Notes: generated by a model not told the origin, from the letters alone. A stretch of 64,000 nucleotides of DNA from Myxococcus fulvus (GCF_900111765.1 NZ_FOIB01000012.1:186001-250000), one strand, 5' to 3'; shown: positions 1-9,309, counted from the first letter of the stretch. Program-made: numbers and translations.

Positions 1-23
1 ACCTCCCTCGGAGTGAACTCGGC

Positions 24-350
24 TCACCCTGCGCAGGGCGACAGCGACGTCCCCAGGCAGAAGCGCGCGGACCTCAGCGCCTGCACCACCACCTGGCCGC
101 CGTGGTCCAGGGGCACGCTGCTCCCGCGCTCCAGCACGTAGTCCCGAGGGTCCGACTCGAAGGTGAGCCAGAGCCGGCCCTCGGTACACGTGAGCAGCAG
201 GCCCTCGTCCCCCTGGATGCGTCGGCTCCAGAGCGTCCCTTCGAGCAGCCCCTGGCCGCCCGTCTCCATCCCGGGACGCGCCTCGGGCTTCAGGTGATTC
301 CACAGCGAGCTCCAGAAGCCTCGCCGCGCCGACATGAGCTTGGACTCCAT
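24..350 (-). CDS. DUF2917-like small protein
   Basis: This 108-residue protein has no signal peptide or membrane segment. Its core (about residues 34-100) carries the pattern WLTFESDPRDYVLERG followed by VVVQALRSARF, which matches what I know of the DUF2917 family, whose function is unknown. The ATG at 350 is preceded by GAGGAGG about 10 nt upstream; a second Met at residue 6 is possible. It is transcribed away from a MocR-type regulator across a 200-nt region with a perfect inverted repeat. DUF2917 genes are often found beside such regulators, so it is likely a target of that neighbour. Confidence 0.75.
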   Translation of the reverse strand: MESKLMSARRGFWSSLWNHLKPEARPGMETGGQGLLEGTLWSRRIQGDEGLLLTCTEGRLWLTFESDPRDYVLERGSSVPLDHGGQVVVQALRSARFCLGTSLSPCAG

Positions 351-424
351 GGCACCACGACCTCCTCATGGCTCACCATGCGCCCCGCCGGGGAAACAGA
401 ACAGAGGCAGCAATCTGTCATTGT

Positions 425-461
425 GACCAGTACAGTTGAAGTCCAAGGAACTGTACTGGTC
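425..461. promoter_or_regulatory. Perfect 13-bp inverted repeat, likely MocR-type operator
   Basis: The arm GACCAGTACAGTT (425-437) is exactly complementary to AACTGTACTGGTC (449-461), with an 11-nt spacer, so the half-sites are 24 nt apart. It lies between the divergent DUF2917-like gene and the GntR/aminotransferase-type regulator. GntR/MocR regulators commonly bind such two-half-site operators near their own promoter. The assignment to the neighbouring regulator is inference. Confidence 0.7.
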
Positions 462-550
462 CGTGCGGTGGGCAGGTGTGTCTGGGCAGCGGAGGCCGGG
501 CCCGTTACCGATACGGGCTGGCGGGAGACGGACTTCGCATCGGGGATGGC

Positions 551-1987
551 ATGGGCGCGCTGGCACACAAACCGAAGTTGTACGAGCAGGTGGCGGAGAA
601 GCTGGAGGACGCCATCAACGCGGGCACGCTGCGCGCGGGAGACAGGCTCCCCTCCGTGCGTCAGCTCAGCCTGCGTGAGCAGGTGAGCATCTCCACGGTG
701 CTCCAGGCGTATCTGCATCTGGAGTCGGTGGGGCTCATCGAGACGCGGCCGCAGTCGGGCCACTACGTGCGCCGGCGCGAGCGTCCCCGCCTTGCGGAGC
801 CGCAGGTATCCCGCCCCGCGACCAGCGCCACGCCCGTCACGGTGAGCGCGCTGGTGTCGCGCGTGTACCAGTCGATGCGCGACCCGAACCTCGTACAGAT
901 GGGCGGCGCGTGGCCGTCCACGGAGCTGTTGCCCACGCGCCGGCTGTACCGGGAGCTCAACGCGCTCACCCGCGAGATGGGCGACGCGGGGATGCTGTAC
1001 GACGTGCCCCCGGGGTGTCCGGAGCTGCGGCGGCAGCTCGCGCGGCGCTCGCTGGACTGGGGCGCGGCGCTGTCGCCCGAGGACTTCATCATCACCGTGG
1101 GCGCGGCGGAGGCCATCCACCTGTGTCTGCTCGCCGTGGCCCGGCCAGGGGACACCATCGCGATTGAGTCGCCGGCGTACTACGGCACGCTGCAGGCCAT
1201 CGAGTCGCTCGGGCTGCGCGCGCTGGAGATTCCGTGCTCACCGCGTCATGGCATGGAACTGGATGCGCTCCAGGCGGCGCTGGAGCGGCGGCGCGTGGCG
1301 GCGGTGCTGGTGGTGCCCAGCTACAGCAACCCGGTGGGAAGCTGCATGCCGACGGCGAACCGCCAGCGACTGGTGGCCATGCTCGAGGAGCGCGGGGTGC
1401 CGCTCATCGAGGACGACCTGTACGGCGACCTCCACTTCGACGAGCGCAGGCCGCGCACGTGCAAGTCGTTCGACAAGACGGGCAACGTGATGCTGTGTGG
1501 CTCGTTCTCGAAGACGCTCGCGCCGGGTTTCCGCGTGGGGTACGTGGCGCCGGGGCGGCTGCGGGAGCGGGTGGAGCTCCTGAAGTTCTCGCACACGGTG
1601 GCCTCGCCCACGCTGCTGCCGCTGGCGATTGCCCGCTTCCTGGAGGAGGGCGGGTATGACCGGCACCTGCGCACGCTGCGGCGCCGGTTGACGGAGCAGG
1701 TGGCGCGCATGGCGGAGGGGGTGGCCGAGCACTTCCCCGAGGGCACTCGCGTGGCGCGGCCGGCGGGGGGCTCGCTGTTGTGGGTGGAGCTGCCGGCCAC
1801 GGTGGACTCGCTGGTGCTGCACGGGCGCGCGCTGGAGGCGGGCGTGAGCATCGCGCCGGGGCCCATCTTCTCGCCCCGGCCGGACTCGTACCGGAACTTC
1901 ATCCGCCTGTCGTGTGGACAGCCGTGGACGCCACGCATCGAGGGCGCGATGGCCACGGTGGGCCGGCTGGTGCGCACCCTGATGTGA
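551..1987 (+). CDS. MocR-type regulator: GntR winged helix fused to PLP aminotransferase fold
   Basis: This 478-residue protein has an N-terminal GntR winged helix (about residues 5-75, including RLPSVRQLS and LIETRPQSGHYVRRR). An aminotransferase class I/II fold follows. The predicted PLP-binding lysine is K321 in GSFSKTLAPGFRVGY; upstream NPVG and DDLYGDL motifs fit the fold. Length and order match MocR/PdxR-like regulators, which sense a PLP-linked ligand and act as transcription factors. I chose the ATG at 551 because it starts just before the helix-turn-helix; the frame stays open upstream to 476. The palindrome at 425-461 is a likely binding site. The regulated ligand is not evident. 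Confidence 0.9.
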   Translation: MGALAHKPKLYEQVAEKLEDAINAGTLRAGDRLPSVRQLSLREQVSISTVLQAYLHLESVGLIETRPQSGHYVRRRERPRLAEPQVSRPATSATPVTVSALVSRVYQSMRDPNLVQMGGAWPSTELLPTRRLYRELNALTREMGDAGMLYDVPPGCPELRRQLARRSLDWGAALSPEDFIITVGAAEAIHLCLLAVARPGDTIAIESPAYYGTLQAIESLGLRALEIPCSPRHGMELDALQAALERRRVAAVLVVPSYSNPVGSCMPTANRQRLVAMLEERGVPLIEDDLYGDLHFDERRPRTCKSFDKTGNVMLCGSFSKTLAPGFRVGYVAPGRLRERVELLKFSHTVASPTLLPLAIARFLEEGGYDRHLRTLRRRLTEQVARMAEGVAEHFPEGTRVARPAGGSLLWVELPATVDSLVLHGRALEAGVSIAPGPIFSPRPDSYRNFIRLSCGQPWTPRIEGAMATVGRLVRTLM

Positions 1988-1989
1988 GC

Positions 1990-2661
1990 TCAGCGCGCGA
2001 AGAGCAGGCCCGCGCCCTGGCGTGAGGCCTTCTCCAGGGCCTGCGTCACGGCGTCGAACGCTCGCGCGGGGTCGCCGCGCCGGGTGAGGCGGCGGAGGCG
2101 GGAGGTGAAGCGGGCCCAGCCGCTGACGGGCTGATAGCTCGGGGCGCCGTCGAGGTGCTCGCGCAGGCCGTCGCGCAGCTGGCGCACCTCGGCGTTCGTC
2201 CAGTAGCCGAGGTTCGGGTTGATGCGCCGCAGGTCGTCGGTGGCGCCTTCCTGGGGAGGGACTCGGCCCCACACGGTGTGGCGCCAGAGGCGGCGGAGGG
2301 TGTCCGGGCAGGCCGCGCTGACGACGGCCTCGGCGGCCTGGAGGTCGTCGGCGTCGGGGCGCTGGGAGGTGGCCTGCTCCAGGCGCTCGCTCCGGGGCTC
2401 CTTGTCGGCGTGGACCAGGTCCTCGGCGAGCACGTCGAGCAGCTCCAGCACCTCGTCCCCGAGCGGCTCGGGCAGCCGCGTCAGCGCGGCGCCGCCGTGT
2501 TGGGACAGGTGGTCCATGAGCGCGAGCAGCACCTCCTCGTCCTCCATCGCCTCGGGGTCCTCGCGCACCACCGCGGCGCGCAGGGACGCGAGCCGGGACG
2601 GAGTCAGCACACCGGCGAGGCCCTCGGCGGGAATCAGGAAGAAGGTGACAGGGGTGCTCAT
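1990..2661 (-). CDS. Hypothetical protein, 223 aa
   Basis: I do not recognise this cytosolic protein. It begins MSTPVTFFLIPAEGL, has an acidic middle (EDEEVLLALMDHL) and a basic C-terminal third with INPNLGYWTNAEVRQLRDGL, and has no signal peptide or membrane segment. It starts 24 nt downstream of the WYL-type regulator on the same strand, so the two are probably co-transcribed. Its stop lies 2 nt beyond the convergent MocR-type gene. A role linked to the upstream regulator is only suggested by position. Confidence 0.7.
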   Translation of the reverse strand: MSTPVTFFLIPAEGLAGVLTPSRLASLRAAVVREDPEAMEDEEVLLALMDHLSQHGGAALTRLPEPLGDEVLELLDVLAEDLVHADKEPRSERLEQATSQRPDADDLQAAEAVVSAACPDTLRRLWRHTVWGRVPPQEGATDDLRRINPNLGYWTNAEVRQLRDGLREHLDGAPSYQPVSGWARFTSRLRRLTRRGDPARAFDAVTQALEKASRQGAGLLFAR

Positions 2662-2685
2662 GGCCTCTGTCTATACCGCCTGGAC

Positions 2686-3405
2686 TCAGAGCGCCGCGAA
2701 GATGTCGCCGAGGGTGGCGATCATCGACTCCGAGTCGCGCACCTGGAACGTCGCGGCCTGGATGCTCGCGGCTTCGATGCGGTCGACGCGGAGCATGCGC
2801 ACCGCTTGGCGCAGGTGGTCCCAGACGAGCAGGTACCACGCGGGCCAGCTGAGCAGGAGGTAGTGGGGCTCCACGACGCGCACGGTGCTCGTGTCGTTCG
2901 CGCGGTAGGTCAGCTCCAGCGCGCGCTGCTCGAAGAAGGCTTCTTGGAGCGGACGCAGCACCGCGGCCCTGGGGGGCTTCCACGTCGCGCTGATGCTGCG
3001 CGCGGTGGGGCCCACGAGGATGCGCTGGCGCAGCTTGCCGACTCGGGCGCGCTCCTCGGGTGGGAACGAGGCGGCGAGCTTCTGGCGCAGGCTCTTGAGC
3101 GTCGAGAGCAGGAGTGGGGACTCGAGCCGCTCGGCGAGCGCCAGGGCGAGCAGCAGGTCGAGCAGCTCCTGCGCGTTGAGCTGCACACGTCCGAGCCCTG
3201 TCCTGGGCGGGACGCGGATGCCGCCGCCCCGGCCCGCGTCCGACTCGATGGGGACGCCTCGCGCGGAGAGCCGGGACAAGTCCCGCCGGATGGTGCGCAC
3301 GCAGACGCCCAGCTCCTCCGCCAGCTCAGGGGCCGTCCAGGACGGGCGGGAGGCGAGGAGGCCCAGGACACGGTCCAGGCGGTCGGTGACGGGCTCGCGC
3401 TTCAA
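2686..3405 (-). CDS. YafY-like HTH/WYL-domain transcriptional regulator
   Basis: The N-terminus (about residues 8-55) is a DeoR/HTH_11-type winged helix, with WTAPELAEELGVCVRTIRRDLSRL as the recognition region. It is followed by a linker and a WYL domain around LTYRANDTSTVRVVEPHYLLLSWPAWYLLVWDH. This is the standard YafY layout and its usual length, about 230-330 residues. The only in-frame start is TTG at 3405, since an in-frame stop lies just upstream at 3421-3423. It faces the VOC gene divergently and leads a probable two-gene operon. It is likely to control one or both neighbours. Confidence 0.85.
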   Translation of the reverse strand: MKREPVTDRLDRVLGLLASRPSWTAPELAEELGVCVRTIRRDLSRLSARGVPIESDAGRGGGIRVPPRTGLGRVQLNAQELLDLLLALALAERLESPLLLSTLKSLRQKLAASFPPEERARVGKLRQRILVGPTARSISATWKPPRAAVLRPLQEAFFEQRALELTYRANDTSTVRVVEPHYLLLSWPAWYLLVWDHLRQAVRMLRVDRIEAASIQAATFQVRDSESMIATLGDIFAAL

Positions 3406-3407
3406 AG

Positions 3408-3424
3408 GTGACTCATTCTGTCAC
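3408..3424. promoter_or_regulatory. Short inverted repeat between WYL regulator and VOC gene
   Basis: GTGAC (3408-3412) and GTCAC (3420-3424) form a 5-7-5 inverted repeat at the start of the regulator gene and about 64 nt upstream of the VOC start. The position suits an autoregulatory operator, but arms this short can arise by chance. Confidence 0.3.
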
Positions 3425-3487
3425 GTTCTGGGTCCATGTTCATGGGGTCGCGAACGAGCGCGGCCAGGACACACGGAGACAAACGCC

Positions 3488-3919
3488 ATGACCCACACCT
3501 TGCGCGGAATGTGCACCTTCAACCTCTGGGCGGATGACCTCCAGGCGGCGACGCGCTGGTACTCGGAGCTGCTCGGCATGGCGCCCTACTTCCGCAGCGA
3601 GGACGTGGGGCGGGGGCCCGGCTATGTCGAGTTCCGCATCGGCGACTACCAGCACGAGCTGGGCATCATCGACCGGAGGTTCGCGCCGCCGGGGCTCGCC
3701 ACGGCGCGGGGCGGGACGGTGGCCTACTGGCACGTCGACGACATCGCGGGGACGCTCGCGCGGGTGCTCGCGATGGGGGCGCAGCTCCTGGAGGGTGTCA
3801 CCGAGCGTGGGCCGGGCTTCGTCACGGCGTCGGTCACCGACCCGTTCGGGAACGTGCTGGGCCTGATGTTCAACCGCCACTACCTGGACGTGCTGGGAGG
3901 CGCCCGTGGCCAGCGCTGA
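3488..3919 (+). CDS. VOC (glyoxalase/bleomycin-resistance fold) family protein
   Basis: This 143-residue protein is a single vicinal-oxygen-chelate unit pair. It begins with a strand typical of the fold (MCTFNLWADDLQAATRWYSELLGM) and ends with DPFGNVLGLMFN, the usual closing motif. Such proteins are lyases, dioxygenases or antibiotic-binding proteins, and the substrate cannot be read here. The ATG at 3488 has GGAGA upstream and sits divergent to the WYL regulator. The next gene starts inside its last codons, with a 14-nt overlap, indicating translational coupling. Confidence 0.85.
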   Translation: MTHTLRGMCTFNLWADDLQAATRWYSELLGMAPYFRSEDVGRGPGYVEFRIGDYQHELGIIDRRFAPPGLATARGGTVAYWHVDDIAGTLARVLAMGAQLLEGVTERGPGFVTASVTDPFGNVLGLMFNRHYLDVLGGARGQR

Positions 3920-4478
3920 GGGTGGGGCGCCGGTGATTGCGTTCCGGGGCGCGGCGGAGTTCGAGGCATGGCTCCAGGCGCACGTCGATGCGCCCGCGGG
4001 TGTCTGGTTGAAGCTCGCGAAGAAGGGGACGCAGATTGCCTCGCTCACCGATGACGAGGCGGTCGACGTGGGGCTGTGCTTCGGATGGATTTCGGGGCAG
4101 CGCAAGTCGCTCGATGCGCGCTTCTACCTGCAGAAGTACGTCCCGCGCCGGCCTCGCAGCCGCTGGTCCTGTGTGAACGTGAGGAAGGTGGAGGCGCTCA
4201 CGCGCGCGGGCCGGATGCGGCCCTCGGGGCTCGCGGAGGTCGAGGCCGCGAAGGGGGATGGGCGCTGGGATGCGGCCTACGAGTCGCAGAAGAACGCCAC
4301 GGTGCCGGAGGCGCTCACGGTGGCGCTGGCGGCGAGCCCTCGGGCGGCGCGAGCGTTCGAGGCGCTCGGCAGGACGCGGCGGTATGGGCTGGTCCTCAGG
4401 GTGCTGACGGCGCGGACCGAGAAGGGGCGCGAAAGCCAGGTCCGCCGCGTCGTCGCGGAGCTCGGCGCGGCGGGGTGA
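3906..4478 (+). CDS. YdeI/OmpD-associated family protein
   Basis: This 190-residue protein has the family's early pattern GVWLKLAKKGTQIASLTDDEAVDVGLCFGWISGQ, followed by the basic stretch YVPRRPRSRWS. This matches the YdeI or OmpD-associated family, loosely tied to bacteriocin or peptide protection in enterobacteria; the biochemical role is unknown. It starts with GTG at 3906, overlapping the VOC gene by 14 nt, so the two form a unit. No signal peptide is seen. The 3' end converges on the ABC permease with a 17-nt gap. Confidence 0.8.
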   Translation: MASAEGGAPVIAFRGAAEFEAWLQAHVDAPAGVWLKLAKKGTQIASLTDDEAVDVGLCFGWISGQRKSLDARFYLQKYVPRRPRSRWSCVNVRKVEALTRAGRMRPSGLAEVEAAKGDGRWDAAYESQKNATVPEALTVALAASPRAARAFEALGRTRRYGLVLRVLTARTEKGRESQVRRVVAELGAAG

Positions 4479-4495
4479 GGCTCGGGTGGGCCTTT

Positions 4496-6925
4496 TCAGT
4501 CCGCGGACATCGCCACGCCGGGCGGCACCTTCGACGCGCGGCGGGCGGGCAGCCAGCTCGCCAGCGACACCACCGTGAGCAGCAGCAGCGGCACGGCGAG
4601 GAAGGTCAGCGGGTCCGTCGCGCTCACGTCGTACAGCAGGCCCTCCAGCAGCCGCGACAAGCCGAGCGCCAGCGCGAGCCCGACGCCCAGGCCCAGCGCG
4701 CACATCCGCAGGGCCTGCTTCATCACCAGCCGCACCACGTCCGAGGGCAGCGCCCCCAGCGCCAGGCGGATGCCCAGCTCCCGTCGTCGCTGCGCCACGC
4801 TGTACGCCATCAACCCGTAGATGCCGAGCGAGGCGAGCGCCACCGCCGACACCGCGAAGGCGAGCAGCAACACCCGCTGGAAGCTCCGGTCCGCCACCGA
4901 GCGCTCCAAGCCCTGCGCCAGCGTCGTCGTCCTCGGCATCGTCAGCTGCGAGTCGAGCTGCCGCATCTCGCCCTTCACCAGCGCCGTCACGCTCTCCAGC
5001 GGGAGCTTGCTGCGCACCACCACCGACGTCATGGCCCACGGCGTCTGGCCGAGCGGCGCGTACAGCTCCGGCTCCGCCGCCTCGTCCAGCGCGCGCGCCC
5101 GCACGTCGCCCACCACGCCCACGATTTCACGCTCCAGGGGCGCCCTGTATCCGATGATGACCCGCTTGCCGATGACGTCCTCGTTGGGGAAGAACCGCCG
5201 CGCGAAGGACTCATTCACCACGACCACCAGCGGCGCGTTCGCGGTGTCCTGCCGCGTGAAGTCCCGGCCCTGCTTGAGCGGAATCCCCAGCGTGCCGAAG
5301 ACGCCATCGCTCATCGCCCGGTACCCCGTGACGAGCTTCTCCCCCGCGGGCGAGGGCTTCTCGGGCAGCTCCAGCGACAGGCCGATGGCACCGCCCGTCA
5401 CGATGCCCGGCGTCACCAGCGACGCAGCCTCCACGCCCGGCTGCGCGCGCACCTGCTCCAGCAGTCGCTCGTAGAAGGTCGCGGTCGTGTCCCGCGAGTA
5501 GCGCGCGGCCGGGAGGCTGACGCCCATCAGCGACACGCCGTCGGGCCGGTAGCCCGGGTCCACCTCGGCCAGCCGCTGCGCGCTGCGCACCAGCAGCCCC
5601 GCGCCGACCAGCAACACCAGCGCGAGCGCCACCTGCGTGGACACGAGAATCGCGCGCCAGCGCAGCGCTGACTTGTTCGCGCTCGTGCCGCGCGTGCTCT
5701 GGAGCAGGCCGCCGAGGTTGGCCTTGAGCGCGGTGCCCAGCGGCGCGAGGCCGCACATCAGCGACACCGCGAGCACCAGCGCCGCCGTGTACACCAGCGC
5801 GCGTCCATCCACGCGCACCGCCTGCACCTGGCGCACGGACTCCGGCAGCATCGCGCTCAGCATGTCCGTGCCCCACAGGCCCAGGAGCAACCCCAGCGCG
5901 CCTCCGGCCAGGGCCAGCAGCGAGCCCTCCGCCAGCAACTGTCGGGCGAGCGCGCCCTTGCCCGCGCCCAGCGCGGTGCGCACGGCGAACTCCTGCTGCC
6001 GGGTCATCGCGCGGGCGAGGAGCAACTGCGCCACGTTGACGCAGGCGATGAGCAGCAGCAGCGCCACAGCGCCGAGCAGCAGGAGCGCGGGGCGGCGGGT
6101 CTTCTGGGACAGGCGCTCCTGGAGACCGCGCACGCTCACGTTCGACTGGCTGTTCGTGTCCGGGTACGTCTGGGACAGGGCCTGCATCACCCCCTGGGCC
6201 TCCTGGTGGGCCTGCTGGGCGGTGAAGCCCGGGGCCAGCCGTGCCACGCCAGAGAGCAGGTGGGTGCCGCGGCTCTCCCAGTTGGAGCGGACGAAGTCAC
6301 GCGCGGCCAGCGGGGCCCACAGGCCGATGGGCTCCTGCGAATCCTCGCGGGGGAAGTCGAAGCCCTCGGGCATCACGCCGACGACCTCGTAGGTGTTGCC
6401 GTCGAGCTCCATCGTGCGGCCGAGCACGCCCCGGTCCGCGCCGAAGCGTCGGGTCCAGAGGCCGTGTGAGAGCACCACGGCGCGCGGGCCGTTGAGCTGG
6501 AACTCGTGGCCCTCGAGCGCCCGGCCGAGCATGGGCTGCACGGCGGCGACGCGGAAGAAGTCCTCCGACACCGCGGCGCCCTCCACCCGCTCGGGCTCCT
6601 GGTGGGGGCCGGTGAGGGTGAAGCCGCCGGTGTCGTAGATGGCGAACGCGGCGAAGGCCTTCACCTTCTGGCGGAGGTCCTCGGAGTCCAGGCGGGACAG
6701 GGCGTTGTTGTCTTCCGGCTCACGTGGGTCCAGGCCCCACACGGAGACGAGCTGCTCGGACTGGGGGAGGGGGAGCGGGCGCAGCAGCAGCGCGCTCACG
6801 ACGCTGAAGAGCAGCGTGTTCGCGCCGATGCCGAAGGCCAGCGCGAGCACCGTGGCCAGCGTGAAGCCCGGGCTGCGGCGCAGGGAGCGGAAGCCGTGGC
6901 GCAGGTCCTGGAAGAAAGAAGGCAT
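4496..6925 (-). CDS. ADOP-type ABC transporter permease (FtsX/MacB-like)
   Basis: This 809-residue membrane protein starts MPSFFQDLRHGFRSLRRSPGFT, the signature N-terminus of acidobacterial duplicated orphan permeases. A first transmembrane helix (about residues 20-45) is followed by a MacB-like periplasmic domain, an FtsX block of about three helices, a second periplasmic domain and a second FtsX block at the C-terminus. I chose the ATG at 6925 because GAGGTGG lies just upstream; a TTG at 6943 would add six residues. No ATPase gene is adjacent, which fits the 'orphan' family. The substrate is unknown; relatives are linked to macrolide or lipoprotein export. Confidence 0.9.
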   Translation of the reverse strand: MPSFFQDLRHGFRSLRRSPGFTLATVLALAFGIGANTLLFSVVSALLLRPLPLPQSEQLVSVWGLDPREPEDNNALSRLDSEDLRQKVKAFAAFAIYDTGGFTLTGPHQEPERVEGAAVSEDFFRVAAVQPMLGRALEGHEFQLNGPRAVVLSHGLWTRRFGADRGVLGRTMELDGNTYEVVGVMPEGFDFPREDSQEPIGLWAPLAARDFVRSNWESRGTHLLSGVARLAPGFTAQQAHQEAQGVMQALSQTYPDTNSQSNVSVRGLQERLSQKTRRPALLLLGAVALLLLIACVNVAQLLLARAMTRQQEFAVRTALGAGKGALARQLLAEGSLLALAGGALGLLLGLWGTDMLSAMLPESVRQVQAVRVDGRALVYTAALVLAVSLMCGLAPLGTALKANLGGLLQSTRGTSANKSALRWRAILVSTQVALALVLLVGAGLLVRSAQRLAEVDPGYRPDGVSLMGVSLPAARYSRDTTATFYERLLEQVRAQPGVEAASLVTPGIVTGGAIGLSLELPEKPSPAGEKLVTGYRAMSDGVFGTLGIPLKQGRDFTRQDTANAPLVVVVNESFARRFFPNEDVIGKRVIIGYRAPLEREIVGVVGDVRARALDEAAEPELYAPLGQTPWAMTSVVVRSKLPLESVTALVKGEMRQLDSQLTMPRTTTLAQGLERSVADRSFQRVLLLAFAVSAVALASLGIYGLMAYSVAQRRRELGIRLALGALPSDVVRLVMKQALRMCALGLGVGLALALGLSRLLEGLLYDVSATDPLTFLAVPLLLLTVVSLASWLPARRASKVPPGVAMSAD

Positions 6926-7130
6926 GAGCCACCTCAGAGCCAATCGCGTGCCAACGCCCCGTCCGCCCCCAAGGGCGCGATGTGACGGCGGGCCCGCCCG
7001 GGCCTGGGTGTACCCGCTGTGCGCTTGTGGGACGAGCCCTGTTCGGAGGTGACACGTCCTGGGAGGACGGTCGCCTGTGGAGTTGCCCCATCAAGTTCGG
7101 ACAGGTGGGCGGCTCGACGATGCGCTCCTG

Positions 7131-7631
7131 TCACACCTGTTCTGAAAAACGCTTCTTCCACTCCTCTGGCAGCACGGGCGGGCCGCTCAACTCGAGAAGC
7201 TGCCGCAAGTCGCGCTTGAAGCGCCGGAGTGCCGCGCCCAGGTCATCCCAGGCAAACTCCGCGTTCTGCCACTCGGGATGTGGGGCGCCACCACCTGTGC
7301 CGGCGACGATGGAGAGGTAGAGGGACGCGTCCGTGCGCTCGAAGAGGAAGGCGGGGTCGCCCTGCTCGCATGTGTCGAGGGTGTAGGGCTGTCTGTCGGA
7401 AAGTGCCGCTACGGCCCTGGTGAGTTCGTCCCACCACTGTCCGAGGCACACATCGTCCGGTCCCCAGAAGCCCATGCAGGGCACGCGTCGCTCGCCGAGG
7501 GTCCACGCCAATTCGCCATGAACGTGAGGCTCCTCTTCGCAAAGCGCTGCCAGGGGCCGACGCTCGTTGCCCTCGCCGGGCACGTGGGCGCCGCGGAGTT
7601 CAATCCGCATCGATGGGGAGCCTGACGACAT
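7131..7631 (-). CDS. Hypothetical protein, 166 aa
   Basis: I do not recognise a family. The protein has no signal peptide, is rich in Trp and acidic residues, and contains EEEPHVHGELAW early and EWQNAEFAWDDLGAALRRFKRDLRQLLEL near the end. Its size and composition resemble small myxobacterial proteins sometimes paired with toxins, but no partner is visible. I chose the ATG at 7631 because ACGGAGG precedes it at good spacing; the frame is open further upstream into the glycyl-tRNA synthetase region. The upstream 205 nt before the ADOP gene show no other gene. Confidence 0.65.
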   Translation of the reverse strand: MSSGSPSMRIELRGAHVPGEGNERRPLAALCEEEPHVHGELAWTLGERRVPCMGFWGPDDVCLGQWWDELTRAVAALSDRQPYTLDTCEQGDPAFLFERTDASLYLSIVAGTGGGAPHPEWQNAEFAWDDLGAALRRFKRDLRQLLELSGPPVLPEEWKKRFSEQV

Positions 7632-7654
7632 CAGTCGACCTCCGTTGGACAGGC

Positions 7655-7677
7655 GCCTGCGGCCACTGCCCGCAGGC
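7655..7677 (-). terminator. GC hairpin after glycyl-tRNA synthetase
   Basis: GCCTGCGG (7655-7662) pairs perfectly with CCGCAGGC (7670-7677) around a 7-nt loop, 18 nt past the stop of the synthetase gene. There is no clear U-tract, so termination is a moderate inference. Confidence 0.5.
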
Positions 7678-7695
7678 ACACGGGGACAGCCTGGC

Positions 7696-9309
7696 TCAGC
7701 CCATCTTCTCGCGCAGGTAACCCTCCAGCTCGGAGATGGCGACGCGCTCCTGGGCCATGGAGTCGCGGTGGCGCACGGTGACGGTGTCCTTGGTGGACGC
7801 GTCCTTGCCGTCCCCCAGCGTGTCGAAGTCGACGGTGACGCAGAAGGGCGTCCCGATTTCATCCTGCCGCCGGTACAGCTTCCCGATGGCGCCGGTGTCG
7901 TCGTACACGACGCGCATCGAGCCCGAGGACTGGAGCCGCCGGCGGATGCCCTTCGCCACGTCCACGATGCCCGCGTGGTTCTTCTTCAGCGGCAACACCG
8001 CCACCTTGATGGGTGCCAGGCGCGGCTTGAAGTGCAGCACCGTCCGGTAGAACTCGTCCACCACCGGGTCCACCTGGCCGCGCAGCTTCTTCGCCACCTC
8101 GATGCTCTCTGCCCCCGGCATCGACAACAGCCCGGTTATCGACGCGAGCCGCTCACCCAACGCGCCCGAGATTCGCTCGCCCTCCGCCAGCAGCGCGTTC
8201 TTCGCGTCCGCCGTGAGCTTCTCGTTGCGACTGACGGACTTGAGGAACGTGCCCAGCGCCTCCTCCACCGGCTTGAGCCGGTCCGCCGGCGCGGGCTTCA
8301 CCTGCTCCTCCGCGTACGCCTCGCTCAGCACCGCGAGCACCCCGCGGTCCACGCCCGCCGACGGCTCGATGACGAACGGCACCACGTGCTGCTTCGTCTC
8401 CGCGTCGAAGTACGTGAGCTTCTCCGTGCTGTGGCTGTTGGGCGCCACCCGCGCCTTCAACCCGAGCGAGCCCTGGTCCTTGCTGTGCGAACCCAGGTCG
8501 TAGTCCGTCCGGTTCGCGATGCCCTCCAGCTCCTCCAGCCCATGCGGGAAGCGGTAGAGCAGGTCCACCGTCGCCTTCGCGTAGTGCGCCAGCTCGTTCG
8601 CCTTCTGGTGGTACGGCACCAGGTTGTCCTTGGACAACCCCACCGACAGCCACCAGTTGATGCGGTCCTCCACCCACTTCTGGTGCCACGCCTCGTCCTC
8701 GCCGGGCTTCACGAAGAACTCGATCTCCATCTGCTCGAACTCACGCACGCGGAAGATGAAGTTGCGCGGCGTGATTTCATTGCGGAAGGACTTGCCCATC
8801 TGCGCGATGCCGAACGGCAGCTTGCGCGACGTCGAGTCGAGCACGTGCTTGAAGTTGAGGAAGATGCCCTGCGCCGTCTCGGGGCGCAGATAGGAGAAGG
8901 ACTCCGGGTCCGGCACCGGCCCCACCTGTGTCTTGAACATCAGGTTGAAGGGGCGCGGCTCGGTCAGCTCCGCGGAGCCGCAGCTGGGACACTTGCCGGC
9001 AAGCTGGTCCGCGCGCCAGCGCATCTTGCAGCCCTTGCAGTCCACCATCGGGTCCACGAAGGTCTCTTCGTGCCCCGAATAGCGCCACGTGAGCTTGTTC
9101 ATGAGGATGGAGGCGTCGATGCCCTCCATGTCCTCGCGCTCCCAGACGTTGGCGCGCCACCAGGCCAGCTTCAGGTTGTTCTTCAGCTCGACGCCGAGCG
9201 GACCGTAGTCGTACGTGCCCTGCAGGCCCCCGTAGATGGCGGAGCCCGGGAAGATGAAGCCCCGGCGCTTGGACAGGGAAACCAGCTGCTCCATCGTCTG
9301 TGCGGCCAT
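7696..9309 (-). CDS. glyQS: Glycyl-tRNA synthetase, dimeric type
   Basis: This class II aminoacyl-tRNA synthetase charges tRNA-Gly. At 537 residues it matches the single-chain alpha2 form, not the bacterial glyQ/glyS pair. Visible features are [25 protein letters not shown] near the N-terminus, a Cys pair region (DCKGCKM and CPSCG), motif 2 in the span [36 protein letters not shown], and the anticodon-binding domain from about residue 420, ending REKMG. The ATG at 9309 is the first Met. It stands alone and is presumably constitutive. Confidence 0.95.
   Translation of the reverse strand: MAAQTMEQLVSLSKRRGFIFPGSAIYGGLQGTYDYGPLGVELKNNLKLAWWRANVWEREDMEGIDASILMNKLTWRYSGHEETFVDPMVDCKGCKMRWRADQLAGKCPSCGSAELTEPRPFNLMFKTQVGPVPDPESFSYLRPETAQGIFLNFKHVLDSTSRKLPFGIAQMGKSFRNEITPRNFIFRVREFEQMEIEFFVKPGEDEAWHQKWVEDRINWWLSVGLSKDNLVPYHQKANELAHYAKATVDLLYRFPHGLEELEGIANRTDYDLGSHSKDQGSLGLKARVAPNSHSTEKLTYFDAETKQHVVPFVIEPSAGVDRGVLAVLSEAYAEEQVKPAPADRLKPVEEALGTFLKSVSRNEKLTADAKNALLAEGERISGALGERLASITGLLSMPGAESIEVAKKLRGQVDPVVDEFYRTVLHFKPRLAPIKVAVLPLKKNHAGIVDVAKGIRRRLQSSGSMRVVYDDTGAIGKLYRRQDEIGTPFCVTVDFDTLGDGKDASTKDTVTVRHRDSMAQERVAISELEGYLREKMG

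Noticed and set aside
1238-2983. A 581-codon minus-strand frame crossing three real genes
   Set aside because: It overlaps the MocR-type, hypothetical and WYL genes in another frame; product is Arg/Ala/Pro-rich.
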